NCBI GenBank assembly: GCA_964559125.1
Contig: CAZLGW010000031.1
Coordinates: 5,766 to 69,765 of the forward strand
Source: Ravibacter sp964559125
GTDB taxonomy: Bacteria > Bacteroidota > Bacteroidia > Cytophagales > Spirosomataceae
Length of the DNA: 64,000 nucleotides
Direction of reading: 5' to 3'
Positions 1-8,594 of the stretch are shown piece by piece. Below the pieces are notes generated by a model, which saw only the letters and a program-made list of their open reading frames with translations, had not been told where the DNA came from and did not search any database. A program made the position numbers and the translations under genes. How positions within the stretch are numbered: the stretch's first letter is position 1; every line of letters starts with the position of its first letter.

Positions 1-438
1 CTCACCGGGCACACGCATCCACCAGTTTCCCTCTTCCACCCCGAGCCGGGCTTTTTCAATGCGTTTTACATACTTTTTCCTGAGCTTATTCTGCTGCCTT
101 ACCGAAAGACTGGTATCGGCCGATTTCGACTGGTACTCCAGCGTCAGGTCCGAGAGTTTGCGCCGGTAGTGTTCCCGGTTATACCCGCTCGAGCCTACCC
201 GGTAGAGCCACAGGTAAGGATAAAACGGAAGCGCCAGGAACCGACGATTGGGTTTTGTCGGGATGAGCGCTTCCATATCCTCATTTTTGATAACTTTATT
301 GCCTTTAAATGCCGTGTTTCCCAGCAGGTATTCTTTTTCACCGTTTGTTTTCACAGTTGCACAACCCGAAAACCACAGGGGTAAAAAAGCGAAAAGCAAC
401 AGACTTATAAGGCGCAGATACTGAAAATATGCTTTCAA
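1..438 (-). CDS. tamL: TamL-like BamA-family outer-membrane lipoprotein, N-terminal part (cut by window edge)
   Basis: The first 146 codons are visible; the rest lies beyond position 1. The protein opens with a hydrophobic stretch ending in a lipobox (FSGC), so it should be a lipoprotein. It then has the pattern typical of Bacteroidota TamL: an EKEYLLGN segment, then PTKPNRRFLALPFYPYLW, where PKPN-R-FLG is usual, then a basic helical region. In the family, TamL is a BamA-like Omp85 barrel with POTRA domains that works with TamB in outer-membrane assembly. No ATG exists between the upstream in-frame stop and the signal sequence, so translation most likely starts at TTG (436-438). That places its 5' end inside the divergent methyltransferase gene with a 10-base overlap. 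The identification rests on the N-terminus only. Confidence 0.7.
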   Translation of the reverse strand, partial: MKAYFQYLRLISLLLFAFLPLWFSGCATVKTNGEKEYLLGNTAFKGNKVIKNEDMEALIPTKPNRRFLALPFYPYLWLYRVGSSGYNREHYRRKLSDLTLEYQSKSADTSLSVRQQNKLRKKYVKRIEKARLGVEEGNWWMRVPGE

Positions 439-1181
439 AAAACCAGATCAAATATTACAAATCGCTGCAAATTAAAAAGTTCAGACAGATTCACCAATCT
501 TTCACCGTAGAAGGCGCCAAAAGCGTAACCGAGCTTCTGGCATCCGACTTTGAGGTTGAGCTGGTCGCTGTAACGGAAAAATTCAGGACCGCTCATTCCC
601 ACCTTCTTGAGACCATCGACGCGCAGGTCGTCACTGCTACGGCCGGCGACCTTGCCCAGATAGGCAGCTACCAGAGCAACAATGCCTGCGTGGCCATTGC
701 TAAAACGAAAGAAAACACTTTTACAGATGTAGCAGGTAAAGAATTTGTGATTGTGCTCGATGATATCCGCGACCCGGGAAACCTGGGAACTATCGTCCGG
801 ATCGCAGACTGGTACGGCTTCCATAAGATCGTATGCTCGGAAACGACCACCGATTTCTACAACCCCAAAGTAATCGCAGCGAGCATGGGCTCCTTCACAA
901 GGATCCAGGTCTATTACAGCCATCTCGGCAGCTATTTTGAGAAGGCTGCGCCTGCCCGGATCACGGGTACTTTCCTCGAAGGGGTCTCTCTTTACGAATA
1001 TAACTTCCCTCTCTCGGGAGGCTACCTGGTGCTCGGAAACGAGGCCAACGGCATTAGCGGCGAGGTTGCGGCCCTGGTCACCGACCGGGTATCGATTCCC
1101 CGTTTCGGAGAGGCGGAATCGCTCAATGCAGGGATTGCCGCGGCCGTCATTTGCGACAACATCAGGCGCCAGTGGAAATAA
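429..1181 (+). CDS. TrmH/SpoU-family RNA 2'-O-ribose methyltransferase
   Basis: The 250-residue protein has an N-terminal substrate-binding domain (about 1-100) followed by a SPOUT knot domain. The three SpoU motifs are clear: DDIRDPGNLGTIVRIAD (motif 1, with the asparagine and arginine of the active site), LVLGNEANGIS (motif 2) and IPRFGEAESLNAGIAAAV (motif 3, the S-adenosylmethionine knot). Length and N-terminus (KYYKSLQIKKFR, then FTVEGAKSV) match the bacterial 23S rRNA methyltransferases annotated as RlmB/TsnR-like. The exact target nucleotide cannot be told from sequence. It diverges from tamL with overlapping 5' ends and is followed by tRNA-Ser. Confidence 0.9.
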   Translation: MLSKNQIKYYKSLQIKKFRQIHQSFTVEGAKSVTELLASDFEVELVAVTEKFRTAHSHLLETIDAQVVTATAGDLAQIGSYQSNNACVAIAKTKENTFTDVAGKEFVIVLDDIRDPGNLGTIVRIADWYGFHKIVCSETTTDFYNPKVIAASMGSFTRIQVYYSHLGSYFEKAAPARITGTFLEGVSLYEYNFPLSGGYLVLGNEANGISGEVAALVTDRVSIPRFGEAESLNAGIAAAVICDNIRRQWK

Positions 1182-1194
1182 ATTATGCTAAGGA

Positions 1195-1226
1195 TTTGGT
1201 ACAGTTCAAAAGAGAAATTACTTTTG
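1195..1226 (+). promoter_or_regulatory. Bacteroidota sigma-A type promoter of tRNA-Ser
   Basis: TTTG at 1195-1198 and TACTTTTG at 1219-1226 are 20 bases apart, which matches the Bacteroidota consensus TTTG-N19-21-TAnnTTTG. It lies about 44 bases upstream of the mature tRNA 5' end, so it is well placed to drive it. Confidence 0.7.
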
Positions 1227-1269
1227 CACCCACAAAACACCTCCATACCTGATATGGAGATAGTTTTTT

Positions 1270-1354
1270 AGAGGGTTGGCGGAGTGGTCGATCGCGGCGG
1301 TCTTGAAAACCGTTGTACCGCAAGGTACCGGGGGTTCGAATCCCTCACCCTCTG
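1270..1354 (+). tRNA. tRNA-Ser (anticodon UGA)
   Basis: An 85-nt class II tRNA. The acceptor stem AGAGGGT (1270-1276) pairs with ACCCTCT (1347-1353), with discriminator G at 1354. The anticodon loop CTTGAAA gives TGA; the long variable arm (GTACCGCAAGGTAC) and the T-arm GGGTTCGAATCCC are both present. CCA is not encoded. A short hairpin terminator follows. Confidence 0.97.
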
Positions 1355-1367
1355 CAGATTTTTGGAA

Positions 1368-1391
1368 AGCGCTGATTATCAGCGCTTTTTT
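1368..1391 (+). terminator. Rho-independent terminator after tRNA-Ser
   Basis: AGCGCTGA (1368-1375) pairs perfectly with TCAGCGCT (1379-1386) around a 3-base loop and is followed directly by a T tract. It ends the tRNA-Ser transcript. Confidence 0.85.
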
Positions 1392-1423
1392 GCATAGAAG
1401 ACCACTCTATGTGAGTTCCCCTC

Positions 1424-2968
1424 TTACAACAGCTTTTTCAAATCCTCAAGCGTAGTATCGCTGATCCACCGGATTGCATTCGTTTCCGCACTTCCATCGG
1501 GCCTGATGACCACGTAACTCGGATAACCCGATTTCTTGAAAAGTTCGAACAGCTCTTTAATATGATCCTCTTTAACATATATATGCGTACCGGGCTGTTC
1601 CAGTTCCACAATTTTGTTCTGCCATTTATCTTCCCTGGATCCCCCGGAAGTACACAGGTAGACAAACTCAACCGGCAGGTTCTCCTTCTGTACTTCTTCA
1701 TGAAGTTTTTTGCTGTGCGGCATTTGCTGGAGGCATGGGGCGCACCAGGTACCCCAGATATCAAGGACGATCAGCTTGCCCGGATAGGCGCTTCTGATGC
1801 TCTCGATAAGGTCCTTGCCTGAGGCTTTGTCACTGACAAAAAGATGACCTCCGAAAGGCGTCCCCAGCTTAAAAGTCCCCATCCCGGACTTCTCATTTTT
1901 CGATTCGGAAATAACGAGTATGCTGTCTACCTTATCGGCTTTAGCCGAAATATCCTCCAGGTGTCTTTCCAGGAAAGCTTTCTGCCAGTCTCTTTCCAGG
2001 AGGGAGTGTCCTTTTTCAAAAATATGCTTTTGCTCTTTAATATCCGGATCTTCGATCTGGAACATAACCAGTCCGCTGTAATCCTCTCCAAATACAGAGT
2101 CGATTCCCGTAAGCAGCTTTGCCTGGTCCGGGAATTCTTCCGTCCGGTCGCTCCGGCTTACCCTGTAGGAATACAGCAGGTATTTCAAAAAGATCCTGCT
2201 GTCGTTGGAGATCGAATAAATCGGATGCTTAGTATATTCACTGAAGTCATAGCCTGCTTCCGGATCTTTCCGGTTTTCGGCAAAATACCTGAAATAGTAA
2301 GTCGCCTTCCATTGCAGGTAGCTGGACATGGTTTCATTATCAATCAGGAATTTAAACCGGCTTCCGTTTTCTGCAACAAATTGCTGGTCGGCTTCCCGAC
2401 GGATCTCCAGTAAAGAGTCAAGTTTTGCAAAATAGCGCTCGTCCGGCTTGTATTTCATGGCATGAAGGTCAAAATCCAGCTGCTTTTCTCTTCTGAATCG
2501 CAGGTAGCGGTTCATTGTACTGCATACAGCAGAGTCGGGGCCGCTAAACCGGAGAACTTCATTGTTTTGAAACCCTCCGGGCTGTTTGAGGATTCCCAGG
2601 TCGATCTCCATAAGCAGCCCGTCATGGGCAATAAGCAAGTGATGCATACGCTTTTCAATTTCAAACCAGATCTGCTGGTAAGGCAACGGGTCTGAAGCAG
2701 TAATTTCGAAAGTCCCATCGTTATGAAGCTGCACTTTTTCCTTCGTCTGGGTGTCACCGATCAGGCTGACTTTGTGGGCTATTACCTTTAGCCCGGCTAA
2801 TTCTTCAGGACTCGCATTTTTGATCTTCCCCTTTATTACCGGCGCCTTTTTCGTAAAGAAAACTTTCCCGAATTCAGGGTCTGTGATAGAAACAACAGCC
2901 GGCTCCTGCTGGGCAAAAGACCCGCAATTTGCGAGAACAACGAATAAAAGCGCTTTTAGAAATTTCAT
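1424..2968 (-). CDS. Periplasmic thioredoxin-fold oxidoreductase with N-terminal DUF4369-like domain
   Basis: A 514-residue exported protein. The frame continues upstream, but the ATG at 2968 is chosen because it starts an ideal signal peptide (MKFLKALLFVVLANCGSFAQ). Residues about 25-130 look like the beta-rich domain (DUF4369 type) that precedes TlpA domains in many Bacteroidota proteins. A long helical region follows. The C-terminal thioredoxin domain carries WGTWCAPC with redox cysteines at C409 and C412, and the cis-proline region GYPSYVV. These proteins are membrane-anchored or periplasmic disulfide reductases, often of unknown partner. It lies just downstream of a second TlpA-like gene and a rhodanese on the same strand, after a 171-base gap, so a shared redox role is plausible but not shown. 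Confidence 0.8.
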   Translation of the reverse strand: MKFLKALLFVVLANCGSFAQQEPAVVSITDPEFGKVFFTKKAPVIKGKIKNASPEELAGLKVIAHKVSLIGDTQTKEKVQLHNDGTFEITASDPLPYQQIWFEIEKRMHHLLIAHDGLLMEIDLGILKQPGGFQNNEVLRFSGPDSAVCSTMNRYLRFRREKQLDFDLHAMKYKPDERYFAKLDSLLEIRREADQQFVAENGSRFKFLIDNETMSSYLQWKATYYFRYFAENRKDPEAGYDFSEYTKHPIYSISNDSRIFLKYLLYSYRVSRSDRTEEFPDQAKLLTGIDSVFGEDYSGLVMFQIEDPDIKEQKHIFEKGHSLLERDWQKAFLERHLEDISAKADKVDSILVISESKNEKSGMGTFKLGTPFGGHLFVSDKASGKDLIESIRSAYPGKLIVLDIWGTWCAPCLQQMPHSKKLHEEVQKENLPVEFVYLCTSGGSREDKWQNKIVELEQPGTHIYVKEDHIKELFELFKKSGYPSYVVIRPDGSAETNAIRWISDTTLEDLKKLL

Positions 2969-3139
2969 CGAAATATCAGATTTGTTGAAGATGTACATAA
3001 ACCCCGAAAACAACTAATATTTTAGTTACTGTTGATTCAGAGAAAAGTACTACCCCTTCCGGCACGTTATGGAAAAAACCGGCAGGCAGTTATCCGAAAA
3101 AAGTATCTGTATGGGATTAAGGAGTGGCCTGTACGCAGA

Positions 3140-3655
3140 TTATGGCTCGCCTACTTTAAGATAATGCCTGATAAACGTTTCCAGTTCGCCGCCATGCAGG
3201 TTGACGGCTATTACCTTCCCCTGTCCGTCTATGACTACATTAAAAGGAAGCTCTCCTATACGATAATCTTTGGCGACCGGGCTTCGCCAGAATTTAAGAT
3301 CGCTTACCTGGGGCCAGGTGATCTGCAGGCGCTCTATTGCTTTTACCCAGTTCTCCCTGCTTTTGTCCAGGGAGACACCCACTATTTCAAACTTCCCCTC
3401 CTTTACCTGTTTTTTCAGCCCGTCGTACATGCTCTTCAACTCCGGCTGCTCCTTTACACATGGGGCACACCATGTGGCCCAGAAATCGATCAGCACCAGC
3501 CTGCCTCTCAGCGATGAAAGGGCGAACGAATCATTTGCAGCGGTTAAAAGCCTGATTTCCGGTGCCATATCCCCGATTTTCAAATCCGGGGAACCCTGGG
3601 CTCCGGCATTCAGAGTTGTAAAGATGAAAGCCAGAACAGAAAACAGCCTTTTCAA
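3140..3655 (-). CDS. TlpA-like thiol:disulfide oxidoreductase
   Basis: A 171-residue protein with a signal peptide cleaved after about residue 20 (NAGAQ). It has a single thioredoxin/AhpC-TSA-like domain: FWATWCAPCVKEQPEL gives a CxxC pair at C63 and C66, GVSLDKSRENW is the strand-helix region, and LPFNVVIDGQGKV contains the cis-proline loop. It should act in the periplasm as a reductase or isomerase. Its start overlaps the stop of the upstream rhodanese gene by 4 bases, so the two are translationally coupled. Confidence 0.88.
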   Translation of the reverse strand: MKRLFSVLAFIFTTLNAGAQGSPDLKIGDMAPEIRLLTAANDSFALSSLRGRLVLIDFWATWCAPCVKEQPELKSMYDGLKKQVKEGKFEIVGVSLDKSRENWVKAIERLQITWPQVSDLKFWRSPVAKDYRIGELPFNVVIDGQGKVIAVNLHGGELETFIRHYLKVGEP

Positions 3656-4098
3656 TTTTCTTCTTCTTCTTTTACAGGATAGTCTTTATCGATCCAGTCT
3701 ACCTTTATATTCTTCGGAATATCGAGCAGCTTCGCGTTCTTAAAGCCCATATCGTTCAACAACCGGAAGGCCGGCCTGATATTAGGACACCTGTCAAACG
3801 GACAACAGCCGCAGTAAATGACCACTTCCTTGTCCTTAGGTGTTTTTGCCAGCAACGATTTCAGCGCTGCTATATTCTTCTTATCATTTCCCGGACCAAT
3901 ATTGACCGAACCTTCAATCGGGTCATCGGGCCCTATCGATACGATCAGCATATTATCGGTTTGCTCACCCAATATCCGGTCGGCCAGCACATTTGCGGCC
4001 ATTAGCTGGCCCGGCTTCCACGGTTCCTGTTTTTGCTGCGCCTTCACCTGTAAAGCGAGTATAGCCAATAAGCCTGTAAGAAAAATATGGTATTTCAT
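3652..4098 (-). CDS. Exported rhodanese-like protein with a four-cysteine active-site loop
   Basis: A 148-residue protein with a signal peptide (cut near LQVKAQQ). The segment VVIYCGCCPFDRCPN sits where rhodanese-domain proteins have the catalytic cysteine loop, which would make C96 the sulfur-accepting residue. C98, C99 and C104 add three more thiols in nine positions. FRLLNDMGFKNAKLLD matches the helix after the loop. Family proteins transfer sulfane sulfur or use the fold for other thiol chemistry. It is the first gene of a coupled pair with the TlpA-like gene (ATGA-type 4-base overlap), suggesting a partner reductase. Confidence 0.8.
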   Translation of the reverse strand: MKYHIFLTGLLAILALQVKAQQKQEPWKPGQLMAANVLADRILGEQTDNMLIVSIGPDDPIEGSVNIGPGNDKKNIAALKSLLAKTPKDKEVVIYCGCCPFDRCPNIRPAFRLLNDMGFKNAKLLDIPKNIKVDWIDKDYPVKEEEEN

Positions 4099-4230
4099 AA
4101 TCAGTACATTTTCCTGAAAGATACGAAAAGTTGAAAAGCATCCCCTATTCCGGACGACTAATCGCCGTTCACCCTGATCATATCTCCCTATCAGATTACC
4201 CGTAAGAAGACCGGAGAAGCCCTACCGGAG

Positions 4231-5763
4231 TTATTTGGCCCCAGGTGTGACCTCGTATAAATAATAGTTCTCATCAGTAACGATGGCACCAGAAAAACGC
4301 TGGATAGAATTAATCCTGTATGTACGGTTTCCTATCTTTGTATCTATATACGTTCCCGGTTCGAGGGCTTCCTTTTCCTCATCATCAGGAGATCTGTAGT
4401 TCATAATCAACAGATACTGAGCATTCCTCCCCGCTATATACTGGTCCATCCGCCGGAATAGTTCATCCTGACTAAATCTGTAATTCTCCAAATTCCAGTA
4501 GTCTTTGCTCCAAACCACATAATTTGCATAACGTCTGTCATTCAGGAAATATACTTTCCTCTGCAGATACCCGGCTACCGGCGTCGATATATCGTTGTAG
4601 GCTCCGATGATGGGAATATTGGGAGGGTAGTTGTCGCGGATATAGGCCGCTATGTATCTGGAGTAAGAGAAAGGGTGCCGGATATCTGTATAACAGGCAA
4701 AAAGGCCGGCAAAAAACTGGATGAGAAGCAGCGGGATAACCAGGCCGGCAGTATATCTTTTTTCATAGTTTGCTATCCACAGTGCAAATAACAGCGCAAC
4801 AGTGAAATGTCCGTGATGACGAAGGTGCCCTGAAAATTTCAGGTTCATAAACACAGACAGACCCACGAAAGACAGGATCAGGAAGGTAAGCGCATAGGAA
4901 GAACGGCGCAGGCAATAAATAACAATAGCCAGCGTAAAAAAGCCGAGCAACGCCGCTGTTTCACTACTCTTGACCATATTCGATCCCCAGAAAGTCCGGC
5001 TCAGTTCGGGGATAGTAACTATACCTTTGTAGATATTGGACAGGATCAGCTTTATGCTATTGAAATCGAATGTGAGGTTCCAGCCCGAAGCATAGGAACT
5101 GTCGGGCGGGGGATTTGTTGTGGCCACGAAGAAAATCAGACCTGAGAGCACAATCACACTACCGGAAACTGTTGCAGAAGTCCAAAGCGCCTTGTTATTC
5201 CATTGCCTTAAGAGCAGGACCGCAAAAACGGCCAGTGCAAGGCATGTCATATAAGCATTGGTCTGCATGAGCAGCCATACCAGGATACAAACTATGAACC
5301 AGTGACGCTTATACGATTTCCACAGAGCTCCTATAGCAAAGAGTATCAGGACCCCGACCATGTAATTGCGGCTTATTGTTCCGTATTCAAAAACAAAAAA
5401 ATACCCGAAGAGGATAAGGCATTTTTCGGACAGTGTAAACGGGCTCCTGTAGATCAAAAGGCTTGCCGCACTCACTCCGATTATCCAGCTGACGACCTGG
5501 ACTGCCACCGGGGAATGCGTCACCCAACTAACGGGGTAGAGTATCAGGAACCATAGGGAAGGATGCCCTTCGTATACCTTGTTGCGGAAAAGCTCTCCAA
5601 TGCCCGATGAGCTTGTTACGATGTTCCAGGCTTGCATTTCATCTCTCCAGAATTCATGACGATAAAGGCAGAGCGCTAGCAAACATGCATAAGCCAGCAA
5701 CAGTCCGGTTTGGAAAAACATTGACAAGCGGTTGCTTTGCAAGCTAAGATTAGTCGGGCGCAT
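4231..5763 (-). CDS. GT39/ArnT-like polytopic glycosyltransferase
   Basis: A 510-residue membrane protein with about ten hydrophobic segments. After the first segment comes YRHEFWRDEMQAW; an acidic DE pair in this first outer loop is the hallmark of the PMT/ArnT (GT39, GT-C fold) enzymes that use polyprenyl-phosphate sugars. EGHPSLWFLILYP follows, as in the family. The C-terminal soluble part (about 390-510) carries YIDTKIGNRTYRI and similar segments. The frame extends 24 bases upstream to a TTG, but the ATG at 5763 is preferred. It probably modifies a lipid- or protein-linked glycan; donor and acceptor are unknown. It stands alone between unrelated genes. Confidence 0.7.
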   Translation of the reverse strand: MRPTNLSLQSNRLSMFFQTGLLLAYACLLALCLYRHEFWRDEMQAWNIVTSSSGIGELFRNKVYEGHPSLWFLILYPVSWVTHSPVAVQVVSWIIGVSAASLLIYRSPFTLSEKCLILFGYFFVFEYGTISRNYMVGVLILFAIGALWKSYKRHWFIVCILVWLLMQTNAYMTCLALAVFAVLLLRQWNNKALWTSATVSGSVIVLSGLIFFVATTNPPPDSSYASGWNLTFDFNSIKLILSNIYKGIVTIPELSRTFWGSNMVKSSETAALLGFFTLAIVIYCLRRSSYALTFLILSFVGLSVFMNLKFSGHLRHHGHFTVALLFALWIANYEKRYTAGLVIPLLLIQFFAGLFACYTDIRHPFSYSRYIAAYIRDNYPPNIPIIGAYNDISTPVAGYLQRKVYFLNDRRYANYVVWSKDYWNLENYRFSQDELFRRMDQYIAGRNAQYLLIMNYRSPDDEEKEALEPGTYIDTKIGNRTYRINSIQRFSGAIVTDENYYLYEVTPGAK

Positions 5764-5922
5764 TATAGCTCGAACGAGATAAAACAAAAAGAGAATATTA
5801 ACTTTAATTTTACAATATTAGCAGCCAATAGCAAGGAATAAGAGAAAAAGGCGGGCAATTTTACAAACATTTATACCCTGTCAGATTTTTTGTACGATGA
5901 AATAGCCGTGAGCAATCAGGAG

Positions 5923-6813
5923 CTACCCTTTTTCCGGCCCCGAGCTGGCCCATATCCAATCGGGACGATCCCATGGCTTTTCTCCAAGATACATTCTCAT
6001 AAAGCTGCGCTGGATCTTAAAGCCATGCGACTCCGCCCAACGAATCGCCGGCTTGTTTTCGGCCGGTAAATCTATAAAGCAGGGGCTTCCGGGAAAACGG
6101 GCCAGTATAGTATCCAGCAACATTTGTCCGGCATTGTCCGTAAAAGCTACCGCAGGCCCTATCTGGACGGCATTTCTCCCTTCCCTGAACCCCGCGTATC
6201 CCTCTGCCGTACCTTCCCGATCTGTTTTCAGGCGGTAGGCAGTCGTCTTCGTCATATCTAAATTCTCTAAAAACACTCTCCTGTCTGTACCGGTCGCCCT
6301 CCTGTCAAGGCCTGCTATTTCATCCATCAGGGCATCGGTTGAAAGAACGGTCTGCAAAGCCATTCCCGGTATCTTTTTCCCGGCGGTACCCTCATAGCGT
6401 ATTACTTCGTACTCTTCCCTGAATCCCAGTTTCCGGTAAACCTTTTGTCCCATGGCAGTAGCATCCAGGCGGATACTCTTCACTCCCTTATGCTGCAGCC
6501 AGGCAATTGCATGCTGCATCAGCCTCCCGGCGATACCGAATCCGCGATATGCCTGGCCGACCAGCACCATGGCAATCCAGCCTGTCTCCCCCAAACGGCA
6601 ACAGGTGGTAGTCGCCACGCCAACTGCCCCTTTTTCGGCGACAAAGCACCCGTCAGGGTCGAGCTTCATGGCACGCATCCAGTCCGCATCAGTCTGGTTC
6701 CAGCCCGCTTCGCTTACCAGGCGCCTGCAAAGCGACAAATCCTCCGTCCTCATCGGCCGGATCAGCAGCGGGTCGTTTCCCGGTAAATTATGAAAAACAG
6801 ATGACGGCATCAT
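5923..6813 (-). CDS. GNAT-family N-acetyltransferase, two-lobed
   Basis: A 296-residue protein. The first half is a complete GNAT domain: LLIRPMRTEDLSLCRRL at the start, the acetyl-CoA pyrophosphate loop QAYRGFGIAGRLM, and YRKLGFREEYEVIRYEG at the end. The second half (about 170-290) is a degenerate GNAT-like lobe with NAVQIGPAVAFTDNAG and IRWAESHGFKIQRSFMRMY. This resembles the double-GNAT acetyltransferases with an Acetyltransf_18-type C-terminus. The substrate is unknown. The frame runs to a TTG further upstream, but ATG 6813 (or 6810) follows a promoter box and is preferred. Confidence 0.85.
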   Translation of the reverse strand: MMPSSVFHNLPGNDPLLIRPMRTEDLSLCRRLVSEAGWNQTDADWMRAMKLDPDGCFVAEKGAVGVATTTCCRLGETGWIAMVLVGQAYRGFGIAGRLMQHAIAWLQHKGVKSIRLDATAMGQKVYRKLGFREEYEVIRYEGTAGKKIPGMALQTVLSTDALMDEIAGLDRRATGTDRRVFLENLDMTKTTAYRLKTDREGTAEGYAGFREGRNAVQIGPAVAFTDNAGQMLLDTILARFPGSPCFIDLPAENKPAIRWAESHGFKIQRSFMRMYLGEKPWDRPDWIWASSGPEKG

Positions 6814-6828
6814 ATCGGGGCTATTCCT

Positions 6829-6836
6829 CAAAATTA
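6829..6836 (-). promoter_or_regulatory. -7 box TAATTTTG upstream of the acetyltransferase
   Basis: On the minus strand TAATTTTG fits TAnnTTTG and lies 15 bases before the chosen ATG. No good -33 TTTG is seen at the expected spacing, so the call is tentative. Confidence 0.4.
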
Positions 6837-6982
6837 ACAAAAAGAAGCCTGATTGCGGAAGTCCGGCCGGGATTAACCGTTTACAATTACTCCCTGCGCC
6901 GGAAAACCGACCATTTCAGGAATCTTTGGCCATAATTTCGCGATATTAGCAGGAATCAATAATCAGACACCCCTTTTGCCCT

Positions 6983-8548
6983 ATGAAAAGGATATTACTC
7001 TTCATTATCTGCTTCGTCATCTTTCCGCTTCTGACCGTACCGGCGCAGGAAACAAAAACCGTCGGAATCCTTGTGCAGTACCCCGACATCCCTTTGTTAA
7101 AAAGAATGGCTCCGAGTCCGCTAGTATGCCTGAAACTCTTTATAAGCACGCCAGGCAACGGCGAATCCATACAGGGCATCCGGGCGGCCATCAATACCGA
7201 TGCCATCCATCAGTTTGAGCACCTGACAATTTATACAAACGGAGGCGAACCGCTTTTCGATCCCGCTGCCGCATCCATACATTTCGTCCCGGTAGCAGGA
7301 TCGACGGTCATACCCGTAAACATCCCTTTAAAACAAGGCTGGAATTACATCTGGATAGCCGCATCGCTTAAAGACAATGCAGATACGGATGCCAGGCCAT
7401 CTGTCGAAATACTCGGTGTAAGCGGCAATAACCGGAAACAGTATCCTGTTGCGGAAACCACGGGGAATGCCGTTAAACGGATCGGCGTAGCCATACGCAA
7501 AGCCGGTGAAGATAACATCCATACCTATCGCATCCCTGGCATCGCCCGCACGGACAAAGGAACCCTCATAGCCGTATACGACAATCGCTATAAAAGCAGC
7601 AGGGACCTGCCCGGCAACATCGATGTAGGTATGAGCAGAAGTACCGACGGCGGTAAAACATGGGAAGCGATGAAGGTAATCATGGACATGGGGGAACCTC
7701 ATGAAAACAATGGTATCGGCGATCCTACGGTGCTGTTTGATCCCGCTACGAAAACCATCTGGGTGGCAGCCGTATGGAGCAAAGGCAACCGGGCTATTGC
7801 AGGTTCGGAGCCGGGCCTTTCACCCGACGTTTCCGGGCAGTTTGTGCTGGTGAGCAGCCGCGACGACGGCCTTACCTGGTCGGAGCCCTACAACATCACC
7901 GCCCAGGTAAAGAACCCCAAATGGCACATATACTTCAACGGACCGGGCTCGGGCATCGTGATGAAAGACGGCACGCTGGTGTTCCCTTCCCAATACTGGG
8001 ACGAAAGCCAAAAGCCCGGTATGCCCCATTCCTCCATCGTCTACAGCAAAGATCACGGCAAGACCTGGCACTCAGGCACCGGCGCCAGGCGCAATACAAC
8101 AGAAAGCCAGGTAGTGGAAACCACTCCAGGGACGCTGATGCTCAACATGCGCGACAACCGGGGGTTCTTCCGGTCGGTAGCTACTACCACCGACCTGGGT
8201 AAAACCTGGCAGGAGCACCCGACGTCCTACCACGCCCTGCCCGACCCGATTTGTATGGCCGGTATCATCAAAGCCGGCGTAATGGTAAAAGGAGAAATGA
8301 AAGAGATACTTTTCTTCAGCAATGTAAACATGTCGTCTGTAGAACATAGCAGGAAAAATATGACGGTAAAAGCCAGCCTCGACCTGGGCGAAACATGGCA
8401 GCCGGCCCACCAGCTCCTCCTGGATGAAAGGTATTGCTACGGTTATTCTTCTTTGACAGCAATTGACGAGAAAACGATTGGTATTTTATATGAAGGGCTG
8501 GGAGATCTTTATTTCCTGCGGATTCCGGTCGAATCGGTGATACGGTAG
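6983..8548 (+). CDS. Secreted exo-alpha-sialidase (GH33)
   Basis: A 521-residue protein with a signal peptide (cut near VPAQ, residue 21). Residues about 25-155 form the beta-sandwich domain that often precedes bacterial sialidases (BNR-associated N-terminal type). The six-bladed propeller begins at YRIPGI, the FRIP motif whose arginine (R183) belongs to the sialate-binding triad. Asp boxes of the SxDxGxTW type are visible five times: STDGGKTW, SRDDGLTW, SKDHGKTW, TTDLGKTW and SLDLGETW. RNTTESQVVE holds the likely catalytic glutamate and RYCYGYSSL the tyrosine nucleophile. It cleaves terminal sialic acids from glycans in the periplasm or outside. No sialic-acid catabolic genes lie nearby, so it may only expose other sugars. 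Confidence 0.92.
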   Translation: MKRILLFIICFVIFPLLTVPAQETKTVGILVQYPDIPLLKRMAPSPLVCLKLFISTPGNGESIQGIRAAINTDAIHQFEHLTIYTNGGEPLFDPAAASIHFVPVAGSTVIPVNIPLKQGWNYIWIAASLKDNADTDARPSVEILGVSGNNRKQYPVAETTGNAVKRIGVAIRKAGEDNIHTYRIPGIARTDKGTLIAVYDNRYKSSRDLPGNIDVGMSRSTDGGKTWEAMKVIMDMGEPHENNGIGDPTVLFDPATKTIWVAAVWSKGNRAIAGSEPGLSPDVSGQFVLVSSRDDGLTWSEPYNITAQVKNPKWHIYFNGPGSGIVMKDGTLVFPSQYWDESQKPGMPHSSIVYSKDHGKTWHSGTGARRNTTESQVVETTPGTLMLNMRDNRGFFRSVATTTDLGKTWQEHPTSYHALPDPICMAGIIKAGVMVKGEMKEILFFSNVNMSSVEHSRKNMTVKASLDLGETWQPAHQLLLDERYCYGYSSLTAIDEKTIGILYEGLGDLYFLRIPVESVIR

Positions 8549-8594
8549 AAGCAATAAATTCTGAATAAAAAGATTTTGCTATATCAGACTTGCC

